64,000 bases of DNA from Bacillota bacterium (GTDB lineage Bacteria; Bacillota; UBA4882; UBA8346): assembly GCA_023401925.1 (NCBI GenBank), contig JAEXDA010000025.1:1-64000 (forward strand), in the 5' to 3' direction. The notes below the pieces were generated by a model. That model was not told where the DNA came from, searched no databases, and saw only the letters and a list, made by a program, of their open reading frames with translations. Shown one piece after another: positions 44,554 through 53,732 of the stretch (within the stretch, counting starts at the first letter, position 1; each line of letters opens with the position of its first letter). The translations under genes and the position numbers were made by a program.

Positions 44554-45126
44554 TCAAAATTCTATGAAAATAGAAGGCGTGAGTAAGGCATCCATTGGAA
44601 CATCATGACTTTCAAAAGTAAGATTATCCATGATCTGAAAATCATAAGCCAACCCAAGTTTATAGCCAGTAGTTTTTGAAAGAAATCGGTCATAATAACC
44701 GGCACCATGACCTAAACGCATTCCATTCCGGTCGAAAGAAACTCCGGGAATAATCAACAGGTCGATTTCAGCCGGGTTCATTTCCAGGGAAGATAATAAT
44801 GGTTCATGGATTCCAAATACCCCGGGGCTGAGTTCATTAAGATCATGAACGATGCCGGCCCTGATATTTGTCTTATCGATACAGGTCGGTAAAGCAACCT
44901 TTTTCCCTTCTTTTAACAGCTTTAAAATAATTGAAATCGTTGCAACTTCATTACCAATTGAGTAATAGAGCATAATCGTCTGAGACGTCTGAAGGATTGG
45001 AAGGTTAAAAAAACGTTGTTCGAGCATAAAATTAAAAGAATGATATTCACCGGGGGTAAGCGCAGCCAATTTAGTTTTCATTTCTTGACGAATTTTAATT
45101 TTAAGGTTCTGACTCTGACTGATCAC
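44554..45126 (-). CDS. 5-formyltetrahydrofolate cyclo-ligase
   Basis: A 190-residue enzyme that converts 5-formyl-THF to 5,10-methenyl-THF using ATP, returning a stored folate to one-carbon metabolism. The family signature is PGVSFDRNGMRLGHGAGYYD near residue 130-150, and the N-terminal basic KIKIRQEMKTKL is also typical. It starts at a GTG with AAGGGAG six bases upstream. A 6S RNA lies about 320 bases upstream on the same strand, the same pairing as ssrS and ygfA in enterobacteria. Confidence 0.93.
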   Translation of the reverse strand: MISQSQNLKIKIRQEMKTKLAALTPGEYHSFNFMLEQRFFNLPILQTSQTIMLYYSIGNEVATISIILKLLKEGKKVALPTCIDKTNIRAGIVHDLNELSPGVFGIHEPLLSSLEMNPAEIDLLIIPGVSFDRNGMRLGHGAGYYDRFLSKTTGYKLGLAYDFQIMDNLTFESHDVPMDALLTPSIFIEF

Positions 45127-45377
45127 AATAACTCCCTTGGTTAACCGTGATATTACAAAATGCAGACTTCTCCTCTATCCATAAAATCAGACTAACTCCA
45201 ATCCTGTTTTCCAAACAAATTTCTGTCTAACCTCTTTCCATATGATAATACCATATTTAAAAGGGTTATTCAATGAAAGGCAAAATAAGAAACTTCTTTA
45301 TCAAAATCTTATAACTACAGCAAATTAGCCTGTTTAAACAATGAATTGTTTAAAATAGTACATACCTTAATAATTTT

Positions 45378-45417
45378 TTAAAAAGATCTCCCCGTGCCCA
45401 ACTCTGATTTGGAGATA
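45378..45417 (-). terminator. Terminator downstream of the 6S RNA
   Basis: On the minus strand ATCTCC and GGAGAT pair around about 19 bases and are followed by CTTTTTAAAA. It separates the 6S RNA from the cyclo-ligase gene. Confidence 0.6.
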
Positions 45418-45444
45418 ATATGTAATAATTTCTCCAGTAAAACA

Positions 45445-45625
45445 AAATAAAGCCCCACTATGCCGTTATGCTGATCGTTACCTGAACCCTGCGCAAGCAA
45501 GGTGGGTGTCCTCCTATTTATTTTATGGTTCCGTCTTAAAAAGACGGCCTACCTGCCATAAATAGAGCCGGACTCCCGAGGTAGCTATGTTGGTTCATAA
45601 CAAAATCAGCTTCATCACGTACAAA
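45445..45625 (-). ncRNA. ssrS: 6S RNA
   Basis: 6S RNA binds the housekeeping RNA polymerase holoenzyme by mimicking an open promoter. Read on the minus strand, GACACCCACCTTG, then AGGGTTCAGGTAAC, aligns with the 3' half of E. coli 6S RNA (GACAC, CACCTTG, AGGGTTCA, GGTTAC in the same order). The whole folds as a rod: GCTGAT pairs with ATCAGC and TACC with GGTA near the base, CTATTTA pairs with TAAATAG near the top, and CCGTCTT-TTT-AAGACGG caps it. The 3' end runs into GGGGCTTTATTTTGTTTT. Ends are approximate. The central bubble is the G+C-rich part near 45500 and 45575. Confidence 0.8.
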
Positions 45626-45859
45626 GCAGGGTTTTAAAATTGACAATCATTAAAAAATGGACCTTATGACCTTATCTGTCTTCATTGCTTCCGGTAATTG
45701 ACTTATCTAAATCATACCACAGCTTGATAGAACCTTCAAGTTCCAAAGAACGGAAACTCAATTATAACCCCGGTTAAAAACCGGAAAACCTATTCAATAG
45801 AGCGCCGCTACACCTAAAGATCTGAATAAAATCAAAGTTAGAACCAGTAAGCAAGAAAT

Positions 45860-47620
45860 TTAAGATTTTACATCCACTTTAATATGTAATTCCCTGAGCT
45901 GCTTGTCCGTAACTTCCGATGGTGCACTCATCAACAAATCTTGAGCCTTACTGCTCATTGGAAATGCGATAACCTCACGGATATTGGGTTCATTGGCAAT
46001 CAACATCACCATCCGGTCGATCCCAGGCGCGATACCGGCATGGGGTGGTGGCCCGTACTGAAAAGCATTAAACAAAGCTGGAAATTTCATTTGAACTTCA
46101 TCTGCGGAATAACCTGCAATCTCAAAAGCTTTGATCATAATTTCCGGGTCGTGATTACGAACCGCTCCTGAGGACAATTCCACTCCGTTACAGACAATAT
46201 CATACTGATAGGCATAAATATCCAACGGATCCATAGTAAGGAGAGCGTTCATTCCTCCTTGGGGCATTGAGAAGGGATTATGGCTAAACTCAAGTTGATG
46301 AGTATCCGGATTGATTTCATACATTGGAAAATCAACAATCCAACAGAATTTAAAAACATCCTTTTCGATTAAATTCAATCTTCGACCCAATTCATTTCGG
46401 ACCTGACCCGCCAACTTTTCGGCTTCCGTTAAATGATCCGCCAAAAAAAACAGAGCATGTCCTGTCTTTGCACCGGTAATCTCGATAATTTGTTTCTTCA
46501 CCTCGGCGCTTATAAATTTGGCGATCGGTCCGATAAAATCCAAATTATCATCTACTTTTAGCCATGCCAGACCTTTAGCGCCGATACTGGTAGCAAACTC
46601 AACCATATTGTCAAAAAAGCTTCTCGATTGCGAGCTGCAATCAGGCACCGGTATGACTCGTACTGTTCGGTTAAGGAAGGCTTTAAACTCCGTGTTTTTA
46701 AAACACTCAGAGATATCATAGATTAATAGCGGATTACGAAGATCCGGTTTATCGCTGCCATACTTCAGCATAGCTTCTTTATATGGTATTCTGACAAAAG
46801 GATTGGTCGTCACTTTCCATGAGGAAAACTCTCCGAAAATCTCGGAGATAACTTTTTCTACAGCTGCAAAAACATCTTCCTGGGTGGCAAAAGCCATTTC
46901 AATATCAAGCTGATAAAATTCTCCCGGGGAACGATCAGCGCGGGCATCCTCATCCCGAAAGCAGGGTGCAATTTGAAAGTAACGATCGAAACCGGAAACC
47001 ATGAGTAATTGCTTAAATTGTTGAGGAGCCTGAGGCAGAGCATAGAATTTACCAGGATGCACTCTGCTGGGTACCAAATAATCCCTGGCTCCTTCCGGAG
47101 ATGAACTGGTTAAAATCGGAGTTTGAATTTCCATAAAATTCATGCCAATCATTTTTTGACGAACACTCTGGATGATTTTTGACCGTAAAATAATATTTTT
47201 ATGAAGTTTATCATTTCGTAAATCCAAAAAACGGTATTTGAGCCGAAGCTCCTCACGAGCTTCACTCGCCAGCGAAAGCTCAAATGGCAAAGAGTTTCTT
47301 ACTTTACCTAAAATTTCTACACTTTCCGCTTTTAACTCAATATATCCGGTAGACAAATTGGGGTTAACAGTCTCTTCCGAGCGCCTGGTTACTGTTCCTA
47401 AAGCCGAAACCGTCGACTCACGGGGAATTTTAATAACGGTTTCTTTTAAAGTTTCTTCATCAATAACCACCTGCGTGACACCATAGTGATCCCGAACATC
47501 GATAAAAATAATTCCACCATGATCCCGAATGGTTTGCACCCATCCCGCAATTCGAACGACTTCCCCAACATTTTTTTCAGATAGCTCCCCACAGTTATGG
47601 GTTCGATATTGATGCATCAT
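45860..47620 (-). CDS. aspS: Aspartyl-tRNA synthetase, probably non-discriminating
   Basis: A 586-residue bacterial-type AspRS, full length, with the anticodon-binding OB domain (1-100), class II core and GAD insertion. Motif 2 is FRDEDARADRSPGEFYQLDIE region (motif split here, Arg near 215), and motif 3 is GIAPGIDRMVML near 530. In the OB domain it has RDHGG where E. coli AspRS has RDLGS. His at this position is associated with non-discriminating enzymes that also charge tRNA-Asn for amidation by GatCAB. AAAGGGG precedes the ATG. It lies downstream of hisS but has its own T-box leader. Confidence 0.95.
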   Translation of the reverse strand: MMHQYRTHNCGELSEKNVGEVVRIAGWVQTIRDHGGIIFIDVRDHYGVTQVVIDEETLKETVIKIPRESTVSALGTVTRRSEETVNPNLSTGYIELKAESVEILGKVRNSLPFELSLASEAREELRLKYRFLDLRNDKLHKNIILRSKIIQSVRQKMIGMNFMEIQTPILTSSSPEGARDYLVPSRVHPGKFYALPQAPQQFKQLLMVSGFDRYFQIAPCFRDEDARADRSPGEFYQLDIEMAFATQEDVFAAVEKVISEIFGEFSSWKVTTNPFVRIPYKEAMLKYGSDKPDLRNPLLIYDISECFKNTEFKAFLNRTVRVIPVPDCSSQSRSFFDNMVEFATSIGAKGLAWLKVDDNLDFIGPIAKFISAEVKKQIIEITGAKTGHALFFLADHLTEAEKLAGQVRNELGRRLNLIEKDVFKFCWIVDFPMYEINPDTHQLEFSHNPFSMPQGGMNALLTMDPLDIYAYQYDIVCNGVELSSGAVRNHDPEIMIKAFEIAGYSADEVQMKFPALFNAFQYGPPPHAGIAPGIDRMVMLIANEPNIREVIAFPMSSKAQDLLMSAPSEVTDKQLRELHIKVDVKS

Positions 47621-47950
47621 AAAGCCCCTTTCATATTGTTTAAATCATCATAATAAAAAATCCCTCGTCCTTAAAAATAAGGGACGAGAGATTTACCCGT
47701 GGTACCACCCTCATAGAGTTTGCCTTCTACATTGGTAACAGATATCCCTACGATCGCGGATATCAATATGTGAAGCCTCGCCTACTCTACTCGTTTTTCT
47801 TTAACGCAGAAATACGGATTGGATTATTATTACGAAACCAACAGCGTACTTTCACCCAATCAGTTCAAAGGTGTTTTTCACTATCAGTGGACCTAAAGGC
47901 ACTTTCAGTCACGGCGCCCTCTCCCTAAAGGAACTAGCAGAACGTTTCAT
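47621..47950 (-). promoter_or_regulatory. T-box leader of aspS
   Basis: On the minus strand the conserved T-box GGGTGGTACCACGGGT lies at 47710-47695. A terminator follows, in which CTCTCGTCCC pairs with AGGACGAGGG around TTATTTTTA and runs into ATTTTTTATT. A stem III hairpin (GATATCC/GGGATATC) lies at about 47740-47765 and a TATAAT -10 box at 47958-47953. I could not fix the specifier codon: AAC in GTGAAAAACACC is one candidate, but two other TGAA-type positions exist. Uncharged tRNA would switch on aspS. Confidence 0.88.
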
Positions 47951-48112
47951 CCATTATAAAACAAACGCTCCACTTAAGTAGAATGTCTCTATTTCTATCG
48001 CCAGGACGAGACGTTTTACTCAAATAGCTACTTTTCCTTATCATTACTATTATAATAGTATTTATGCAAATTCAATGTTATTATTAATTATACTGAAACT
48101 TGTTGTTAATAG

Positions 48113-49393
48113 TCAACAAAAAGTTCCATTTGAAAATTCTTCTTTCAAAAAGTCTTGTAATTTGCTAATGGCAATCGTTTGCTGCTCACTGGTATCCATT
48201 TTGCGGATTAAAATTTGTTCGTTTGCCATTTCTTCTTCGCCAATGACACCTACGATCGGAGCTCCCAATTTATTGGCCAGTTTCATTTGAGATTTCAGAC
48301 TACGGCTCTGAAAATCAGTTTCTACAACCCACCCGGTTTCCCTTAACCCGATAACCAGTGGGAAAATCTTCATCTGGGCTGCTTCTCCCAGCGGCGCAAG
48401 ATAAATATGGGGCTTGGAAGTTTCCTTCGGCAATAAGTTTCTTGACTTTAACACCATCAATAGGCGTTCCATTCCAGCTGCAAAACCAATCCCCGGAGTG
48501 GGACTTCCTCCGCACTCCTCTACCAAACCGTCGTACCTCCCGCCGCCGCAAAGGGCATTTTGAGCCCCCAAATCCCCCGCTAATACCTCAAATACAGTTT
48601 TGGTATAATAATCAAAGCCACGGACTAATCGCGGATTCAGGTGGTACTGAATTCCGACTGCATCCAACAGTTCACGCAATTGCTGAAAGTGAGAACCGCA
48701 GCTTGAACATAGTGTTTCAGTTATCAGGGGAACATCTTCGGTTAAACTCTTACAAATAGGACTTTTACAATCCAGTAACCGTAAAGGATTTCTTTCCAGC
48801 CGTCGCTGACAATTCGGACATAATTTTTCAGCCCTGGGTCGTAAATGTTCAATTAATCTCTCACGATAAAGCGGTCTGCATTCCGGACAACCAATTGAGT
48901 TCAAATTGATATCCAGATCGGTAATCCCCAACCGTTTATAAAAATTGACCGCCAGGGATATGATTTCCGCATCGACCCTCGGATCTTCGCTACCTAGGAC
49001 TTCGGCGCCAAACTGCACAAATTGGCGGAACCGGCCTGCCTGAGGTGCTTCGCAACGAAACATCGGCCCATAGTAATAAAGTTTACTAATTCCGCCGGAA
49101 GCAGCCAAATTATGTTCCAAAAAAGCCCTGACTACGGAAGCGGTACCCTCAGGACGTAATGTCAGACTCCGGCCTGCCCGATCCGGAAAAGTAAACATTT
49201 CCTTCTCAACAATATCGGTAGTCTCACCAATACCGCGTTGAAATAATTCGGTATGCTCAAAAATCGGGGTCCTTACTTCCGCGTAACCATACTCTTGAAA
49301 AATCTGCCGCAGTTTACCCTCTAAGTAATACCAATGAGTCAAATCCTCGGGTAAAAGATCATATGTTCCTTTAGGAGCATTAATTTGAGCCAA
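48113..49393 (-). CDS. hisS: Histidyl-tRNA synthetase
   Basis: A class II synthetase of about 426 residues. The N-terminus INAPKGTYDLLPED, motif 2 FRCEAPQAGRFRQFVQFGAE, the histidine-binding segments LVRGFDYYT and CGGGRYDGL, and GIGFAAGMERLL (motif 3) are all present, with a C-terminal anticodon domain. The frame is open to 49450, but that extension has no ribosome binding site. I use the TTG at 49393 with GAGGCGG upstream. A Cys-rich insert (CPNCQRRLE and similar, near 195-235) could bind zinc. It precedes aspS, a common order, but each appears to have its own control. Confidence 0.93.
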   Translation of the reverse strand: MAQINAPKGTYDLLPEDLTHWYYLEGKLRQIFQEYGYAEVRTPIFEHTELFQRGIGETTDIVEKEMFTFPDRAGRSLTLRPEGTASVVRAFLEHNLAASGGISKLYYYGPMFRCEAPQAGRFRQFVQFGAEVLGSEDPRVDAEIISLAVNFYKRLGITDLDINLNSIGCPECRPLYRERLIEHLRPRAEKLCPNCQRRLERNPLRLLDCKSPICKSLTEDVPLITETLCSSCGSHFQQLRELLDAVGIQYHLNPRLVRGFDYYTKTVFEVLAGDLGAQNALCGGGRYDGLVEECGGSPTPGIGFAAGMERLLMVLKSRNLLPKETSKPHIYLAPLGEAAQMKIFPLVIGLRETGWVVETDFQSRSLKSQMKLANKLGAPIVGVIGEEEMANEQILIRKMDTSEQQTIAISKLQDFLKEEFSNGTFC

Positions 49394-49454
49394 TGAAACC
49401 GCCTCGTTTTTAAAATTTAAATCATCGATAGGATATGGATATGAATCCATATAC

Positions 49455-49490
49455 GAATACGCGGAAGGCGTTAATTCACCCTCCGCGTTA
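49455..49490 (-). terminator. Weak terminator-like hairpin between prsA-like gene and hisS
   Basis: On the minus strand ACGCGGAGG and CCTTCCGCGT pair around about ten bases. It lies just after the foldase gene stop codon, but no T run follows, so read-through into hisS is likely. Confidence 0.5.
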
Positions 49491-49511
49491 GCATTTATCG
49501 TTTCCCGGTTT

Positions 49512-51041
49512 TTACTTTTTAACCGGAGTCGGTTGAGAAGCCGCAGGTTGAGTTTGTCCAGCAGCAGATTGCTGCTGATTCAAGCTTTCTTGATATGCTT
49601 TATCTTTTTCGGCCTGTAATTTCTGCATATTCGCGATAGTCCGGGTTTCCTGAGCCGCTAAGTCCGTCAAATTCCATGAAGTATAGATATCTTTCAACCT
49701 TGCATGGGTTTGAATATCATCGACATGGGCTTGGCCCCATTGTACCAAAACGGCTTTCGCTTGATCCATATTTTGATTGGCTTTATAAGCATTGGCCAAA
49801 GCCTCTTGGTACTCAATATTATTAATTACTGCAACTGGAGCTTTTTTCAAAACATCGATAGCCTTAGCAGCCTGTTTTAATTGAATATACACTTCGGAAG
49901 CGTCAGTATAGGTATCAACACGGTTCTTGTAATAACCTTTCTTTAAAGCCTTTTCATAGGCTTCGGAAGCTTCCTGCCATTTTTGTTCGTTCTTTAACCG
50001 AAATGCGCGCAGTCCGGGATCGAGAATCTCCAGTTTGCTGAGAGCTTGACGGTTAATTTTTTGCATCCAGTCGCTATATGCCGGACTTTGTTGTGCTTTC
50101 TGAAGCAATAAATTGTCCCGTACTTCGTTATATTTTTCTTTATATTCACTACCGGTCGGTACTCCATGAGCATCAAGTTTAATAATATGATACCCAAATT
50201 GAGTTTTGACCGGAGCGCTAATTTGACCAACTTTAAGAGCTAAAGCGCCATCGACAAATTCCTTTGCCATACTGCCCTTAAATTGGTCGACTCCCATCGG
50301 TCCATAGGTGCCGCCTTTATCTTTAGAACCCGGATCCTCGGAATACTGTTTGGCAAGTGCCGCAAAATCCTGACCGCTGGCGGCTTTCTGGTAAACATCC
50401 TTGGCCAGTTGCAGAGCCTGAGCATCCGTCCGGGATTTATTATTTTGATCTTTTAAGCCGATTAAAATATGACTGACTGTAATTTGATCCAATTGACCCA
50501 ATATTTCGGCACGGGAAACATTCACTTTTAATTGTTTTGCTTTATAAGCAATGAACTTTTGTTGCTCCAAGGACTTTTTAACCATATCCTTGAGCTGACG
50601 CTTACTGGTGAACCCTTGCCGTTCCATAAAGCTCTGGACTTCTTCTTCCGTAGGTAAATATTTATGAATCAAATTATCGACTTCGGACCCTTTGACTTTG
50701 ATCTTGGACTTAACCTTGTCCATTTCCTGTTGGAATGCAATATTCTGAACTGCCATATTGATTGCACTGTCACGGATTTGAGCCTCTGTATAAGACATAC
50801 CGTATTGCGCAAACTGACTGGCTTGTTGACCGGCCTGTGCCATATAGTTATTAAAATCTTCATCCGACAATTTTTGGCCGTTGATTTTGATTGATGGACC
50901 GGTATATCCGGTATTTTCTTTGGTCATCATTGGAAAACCGATATAAAACACTCCAACCATCATCGTCACGACCAAAACAAGAATGACAGGTGCTAAGATA
51001 CGTTTAGCGTAACGACGAATTGACAAAATTGACATACCCAT
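49512..51041 (-). CDS. PrsA/SurA-type peptidyl-prolyl isomerase with TPR-like C-terminus
   Basis: A 509-residue exported foldase. An N-terminal membrane anchor (about 14-37, ILAPVILVLVVTMMVGVFYIG) is followed by a SurA_N-like helical domain. The parvulin domain runs about residues 190-290 (VSHILIGLKD ... DFAALAKQYSEDPGSKDKGG ... TQFGYHIIKLDA). A region of TPR-like helices follows (KWQEASEAYEKALKKGYYKN) and then a Gln/Ala/Pro-rich tail. It should act outside the membrane on secreted proteins. No lipobox is visible, unlike Bacillus PrsA. GGGGAGG lies before the ATG. Confidence 0.92.
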   Translation of the reverse strand: MGMSILSIRRYAKRILAPVILVLVVTMMVGVFYIGFPMMTKENTGYTGPSIKINGQKLSDEDFNNYMAQAGQQASQFAQYGMSYTEAQIRDSAINMAVQNIAFQQEMDKVKSKIKVKGSEVDNLIHKYLPTEEEVQSFMERQGFTSKRQLKDMVKKSLEQQKFIAYKAKQLKVNVSRAEILGQLDQITVSHILIGLKDQNNKSRTDAQALQLAKDVYQKAASGQDFAALAKQYSEDPGSKDKGGTYGPMGVDQFKGSMAKEFVDGALALKVGQISAPVKTQFGYHIIKLDAHGVPTGSEYKEKYNEVRDNLLLQKAQQSPAYSDWMQKINRQALSKLEILDPGLRAFRLKNEQKWQEASEAYEKALKKGYYKNRVDTYTDASEVYIQLKQAAKAIDVLKKAPVAVINNIEYQEALANAYKANQNMDQAKAVLVQWGQAHVDDIQTHARLKDIYTSWNLTDLAAQETRTIANMQKLQAEKDKAYQESLNQQQSAAGQTQPAASQPTPVKK

Positions 51042-51111
51042 TAAAATTCCTCCCCTTTATAAATTCCAAAAAAAAAAATGAGCCAAATACCCATAAAATA
51101 CTAAGTTGCAG

Positions 51112-51235
51112 GTAAACTCGTTTACGAGTAAACGCCTTTACAAGTAACGTGTTTACAAATAAACAGGTAAATTATAGATACGCTTAGTATTTATTTACCT
51201 AGCAAAAGTACGTTTAATATTGTACCTAATGTAAA
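51112..51235. repeat. Repeated GTAAAC/GTTTAC motifs upstream of the prsA-like gene
   Basis: GTAAAC occurs at 51112 and 51128, GTTTAC at 51120 and 51151, and related ATTTAC or GTAAAC copies recur up to 51235. The copies at 51112-51125 form a palindrome. Clustered inverted copies in a promoter region suggest binding of a dimeric regulator. Confidence 0.45.
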
Positions 51236-51243
51236 CCTAAATG

Positions 51244-52710
51244 TCAACCAAGAAGTAACCGGGTTTGTTGGGCTTTTTTTACTATCAGCTCCTGAATATC
51301 CCGGCGATAGGTAGCAGGACACTTTGGATTTTGAAGTCTCACGACCTGAAAGTCAGCTCCGTAGACCCATTTTGTGATCGCTCCACCTCCTAAGCCGAAA
51401 ATCGTTTGGCGTTCTTCCATCATTTGAATATTATAGATATTTTCAGTTCCCGGTTTAGCCAGGCCGACATTTGCCTGATCAGCTAAAATCGAACGTTGCC
51501 GGTAAATATAATATGGAAAGTATTGTTTCGCTCTCAACATGACAAGCGCCTGGTTCCATGATTTATTAATATCCTGTTCTTCGGTCAAAGCCAATGACGC
51601 AAAATCTTTGTGCCAGGCAGCCGCTCTTTTGGGTGCTAAGGTGTGGATGGTAACATTATCCGGTTCCAGTTCCAACACTTGCCGGCACGACTCCAAAAAA
51701 TGACTCCCCTTTTCTCTCGGCAGACCCAGAATCAGATCCATGTTGATTAAAAAATCACCCATTTGCTTTACCAAAGCCGCCGACTGAAGGAACTCCATCA
51801 CCGTGTGACGGCGACCAATAAGCTGCAAGGTTGAATCATGCATTGATTGAGGATTCACACAAACTCTGGTAACTCCGGCATCTTTCATAGCCTTTAACTT
51901 TTCGATATCGATAGTTTCAGGACGCCCGGCTTCAACCGTAAATTCCTTCGTATGATCGGAAATCAAGCGTTCCTTAATGAATTGTAGCAAATTGGAAAAA
52001 TCTTTTGTGCCCAGGCTGGTGGGGGTGCCTCCACCTATATAGACGCTTTCTACCAGAAAGCCCCATTCCCTGATTAATTGCTGCGTAGCAGCAATCTCCA
52101 AATTTAACGCTTCGAGAAAACCCCGGACTAAATGTTGATGGGTTTCCAAAGAGACTGCAGCAAAGGAACAGTAACGGCAACGGCTAGGGCAAAAAGGAAT
52201 TCCCATATATAGACTGACGGTGTTGGCGGGCTTGAAAAATTTTTCCTGATGGCTTCCAATTTGAATAAGAAGTTCCGCCCGCTCCGGTGTGAGCGCATAG
52301 ATATTCAAAAGTTTGTCCTGGATTTCCCCAATTGAAAAACCCCGCTGGCGTAAATGATGAAAAATCTTGGTCGGCCGGACCGCGCTTAAAATCCCCCATG
52401 CAGGCTTTATATGAAAATTATTACTAAGCAAAGAAATGACGCCCAAACGGATAAGTTCTTTGATCCGTTTGGGATAATCACTTTTCTGATAACGCGAATC
52501 AAGGATATCCCGGTCCTGCAATTGCCGGACATTTTCCCCGGAAGGTAAATCCGGAGACCAGACACGCACCAGAAAATCGGAAGAATATTCAACAATCAAC
52601 CGGATGTCAAATTGTTCATCCGACAGTTCGGCACAGGGATCGACAATTTTTAAGGCTGCTAAAACATTGGGAAGTTCCCTGAAATCTTTAATTTTCACTG
52701 AATATTTCAT
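51244..52710 (-). CDS. hemZ: HemZ-type coproporphyrinogen III oxidase-like radical SAM protein
   Basis: A 488-residue radical SAM enzyme. The [4Fe-4S] site is CPSRCRYCSF near residue 175 (CxxxCxxC), after a HemZ-specific N-terminal domain of about 160 residues. VYIGGGTPTSL (about 220), the RVCVNPQSMHD segment and NMDLILGLPREK are standard in the HemN/HemW/HemZ superfamily. Proposed roles are oxygen-independent haem synthesis or haem handling, not proven for HemZ. Its ATG overlaps the stop of the upstream hydrolase gene (ATGA). Its own ribosome binding site is weak, so translation is probably coupled. Confidence 0.92.
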   Translation of the reverse strand: MKYSVKIKDFRELPNVLAALKIVDPCAELSDEQFDIRLIVEYSSDFLVRVWSPDLPSGENVRQLQDRDILDSRYQKSDYPKRIKELIRLGVISLLSNNFHIKPAWGILSAVRPTKIFHHLRQRGFSIGEIQDKLLNIYALTPERAELLIQIGSHQEKFFKPANTVSLYMGIPFCPSRCRYCSFAAVSLETHQHLVRGFLEALNLEIAATQQLIREWGFLVESVYIGGGTPTSLGTKDFSNLLQFIKERLISDHTKEFTVEAGRPETIDIEKLKAMKDAGVTRVCVNPQSMHDSTLQLIGRRHTVMEFLQSAALVKQMGDFLINMDLILGLPREKGSHFLESCRQVLELEPDNVTIHTLAPKRAAAWHKDFASLALTEEQDINKSWNQALVMLRAKQYFPYYIYRQRSILADQANVGLAKPGTENIYNIQMMEERQTIFGLGGGAITKWVYGADFQVVRLQNPKCPATYRRDIQELIVKKAQQTRLLLG

Positions 52711-53342
52711 AATGAATCGTTACAATCTTCATTGACAAAAGGGTTGTTTTTCATTTCATAACCAATGGATGTATATTCGCCATGCCCGGGGAATACCTTG
52801 GTTCCAGCCGGTAAGGAAAACAATCGTTTCCGGATGGAGTCAAGCAGCTGCCTGTGATTCCCTCCCGGGAAGTCAGTCCGTCCAATACTCTCAAAAAACA
52901 AAGTGTCTCCGACAAATGCTAATCCTGGAGTATATAAAGAAATTCCGCCGGGAGTGTGCCCCGGAGTTGCAATAACCTGGAAAAATTCATCTCCCAAGGC
53001 AATCTGATCGCCATCGGAAATGAGCCGATCCGTATCGGGACTGATGGTGCTCCCTCCCATAAACGTCGACAAATTTGCGGTTGGGGAAGTAAGCATTTCA
53101 CGATCTGCCGCATGAATCAGGATCGGAACATCATACTTTTGGTGTAAGGCAGCATTACCCGCAATGTGATCCATATGTCCATGGGTGTTGATAATCCATT
53201 GTAATTGTAATGAATGCTCCATTAAAAATCTTTCAATGCCGGAAACAGGGCCGCCGGGATCAATAACTCCGGCTTCTTTTCCCTTCCAAACTACATAACA
53301 GTTGGTCATCAAATCGCCTATCATAAATGATCGATACTCCAT
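52707..53342 (-). CDS. Metallo-beta-lactamase-fold hydrolase (glyoxalase II-like)
   Basis: A 211-residue single-domain hydrolase. The metal site THGHMDHIAG (HxHxDH, about residue 54-63) is followed by ATPGHTPGGISLY, FVGDTLF and FPGHG, the expected ligands of a dinuclear site. Many relatives hydrolyse thioesters, so a hydroxyacylglutathione-hydrolase-like reaction is possible. ATG 53342 has GGAGGAAGAT upstream. It precedes hemZ with a four-base overlap, a pairing conserved in many clostridia. Confidence 0.9.
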   Translation of the reverse strand: MEYRSFMIGDLMTNCYVVWKGKEAGVIDPGGPVSGIERFLMEHSLQLQWIINTHGHMDHIAGNAALHQKYDVPILIHAADREMLTSPTANLSTFMGGSTISPDTDRLISDGDQIALGDEFFQVIATPGHTPGGISLYTPGLAFVGDTLFFESIGRTDFPGGNHRQLLDSIRKRLFSLPAGTKVFPGHGEYTSIGYEMKNNPFVNEDCNDSL

Positions 53343-53401
53343 ATCTTCCTCCAACGAAAAAACGTTAAAAAGGTTCCATTTTCTTCCGAAAGAATCACCG
53401 T

Positions 53402-53668
53402 CTAAGATTCTGCTTCATCCTTGTTCTGCTTATTCTCTTCATTTTGCTCGGCCAGGACCTTTTCGGCATCATCAACCCGTTCACAGGGCACCAAAATCTT
53501 TATCGTTGCCAAAGGTCCCACAGTCAATCCATAGATACTCCCCAGGGTTTCCCGTTCCATTTTCACGGGAATCTCTACAGAATTTAACAATCCGGTTAAA
53601 AAATAGGCTTCGTCATGATTATATACTTCAGCTATGATTTGCCATCCATGGAACTGCTGTTGCTCCAT
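53402..53668 (-). CDS. DUF2007 family small protein
   Basis: An 88-residue protein of the DUF2007 (putative signal-transducing) family. The pattern EVYNHDEAYFLTGLLNSVEIPV then VPCERVDDAEKVLAE is characteristic. The tail is rich in Glu, Asn and Lys and probably disordered. AGAGGTGA precedes the ATG. Function is unknown. It lies 59 bases before the hydrolase-hemZ pair and is probably co-transcribed with them. Confidence 0.85.
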   Translation of the reverse strand: MEQQQFHGWQIIAEVYNHDEAYFLTGLLNSVEIPVKMERETLGSIYGLTVGPLATIKILVPCERVDDAEKVLAEQNEENKQNKDEAES

Positions 53669-53732
53669 TTTAATTCACCTCTGGAAAAATTTAAATTCGG
53701 GTCAAAAAACACCGGCAAACTTACCGATTCTA

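Noticed and set aside
47599..47620. GGGTTCGATATTG resembling a tRNA T-arm
   Set aside because: It is part of the aspS coding start and no cloverleaf surrounds it.
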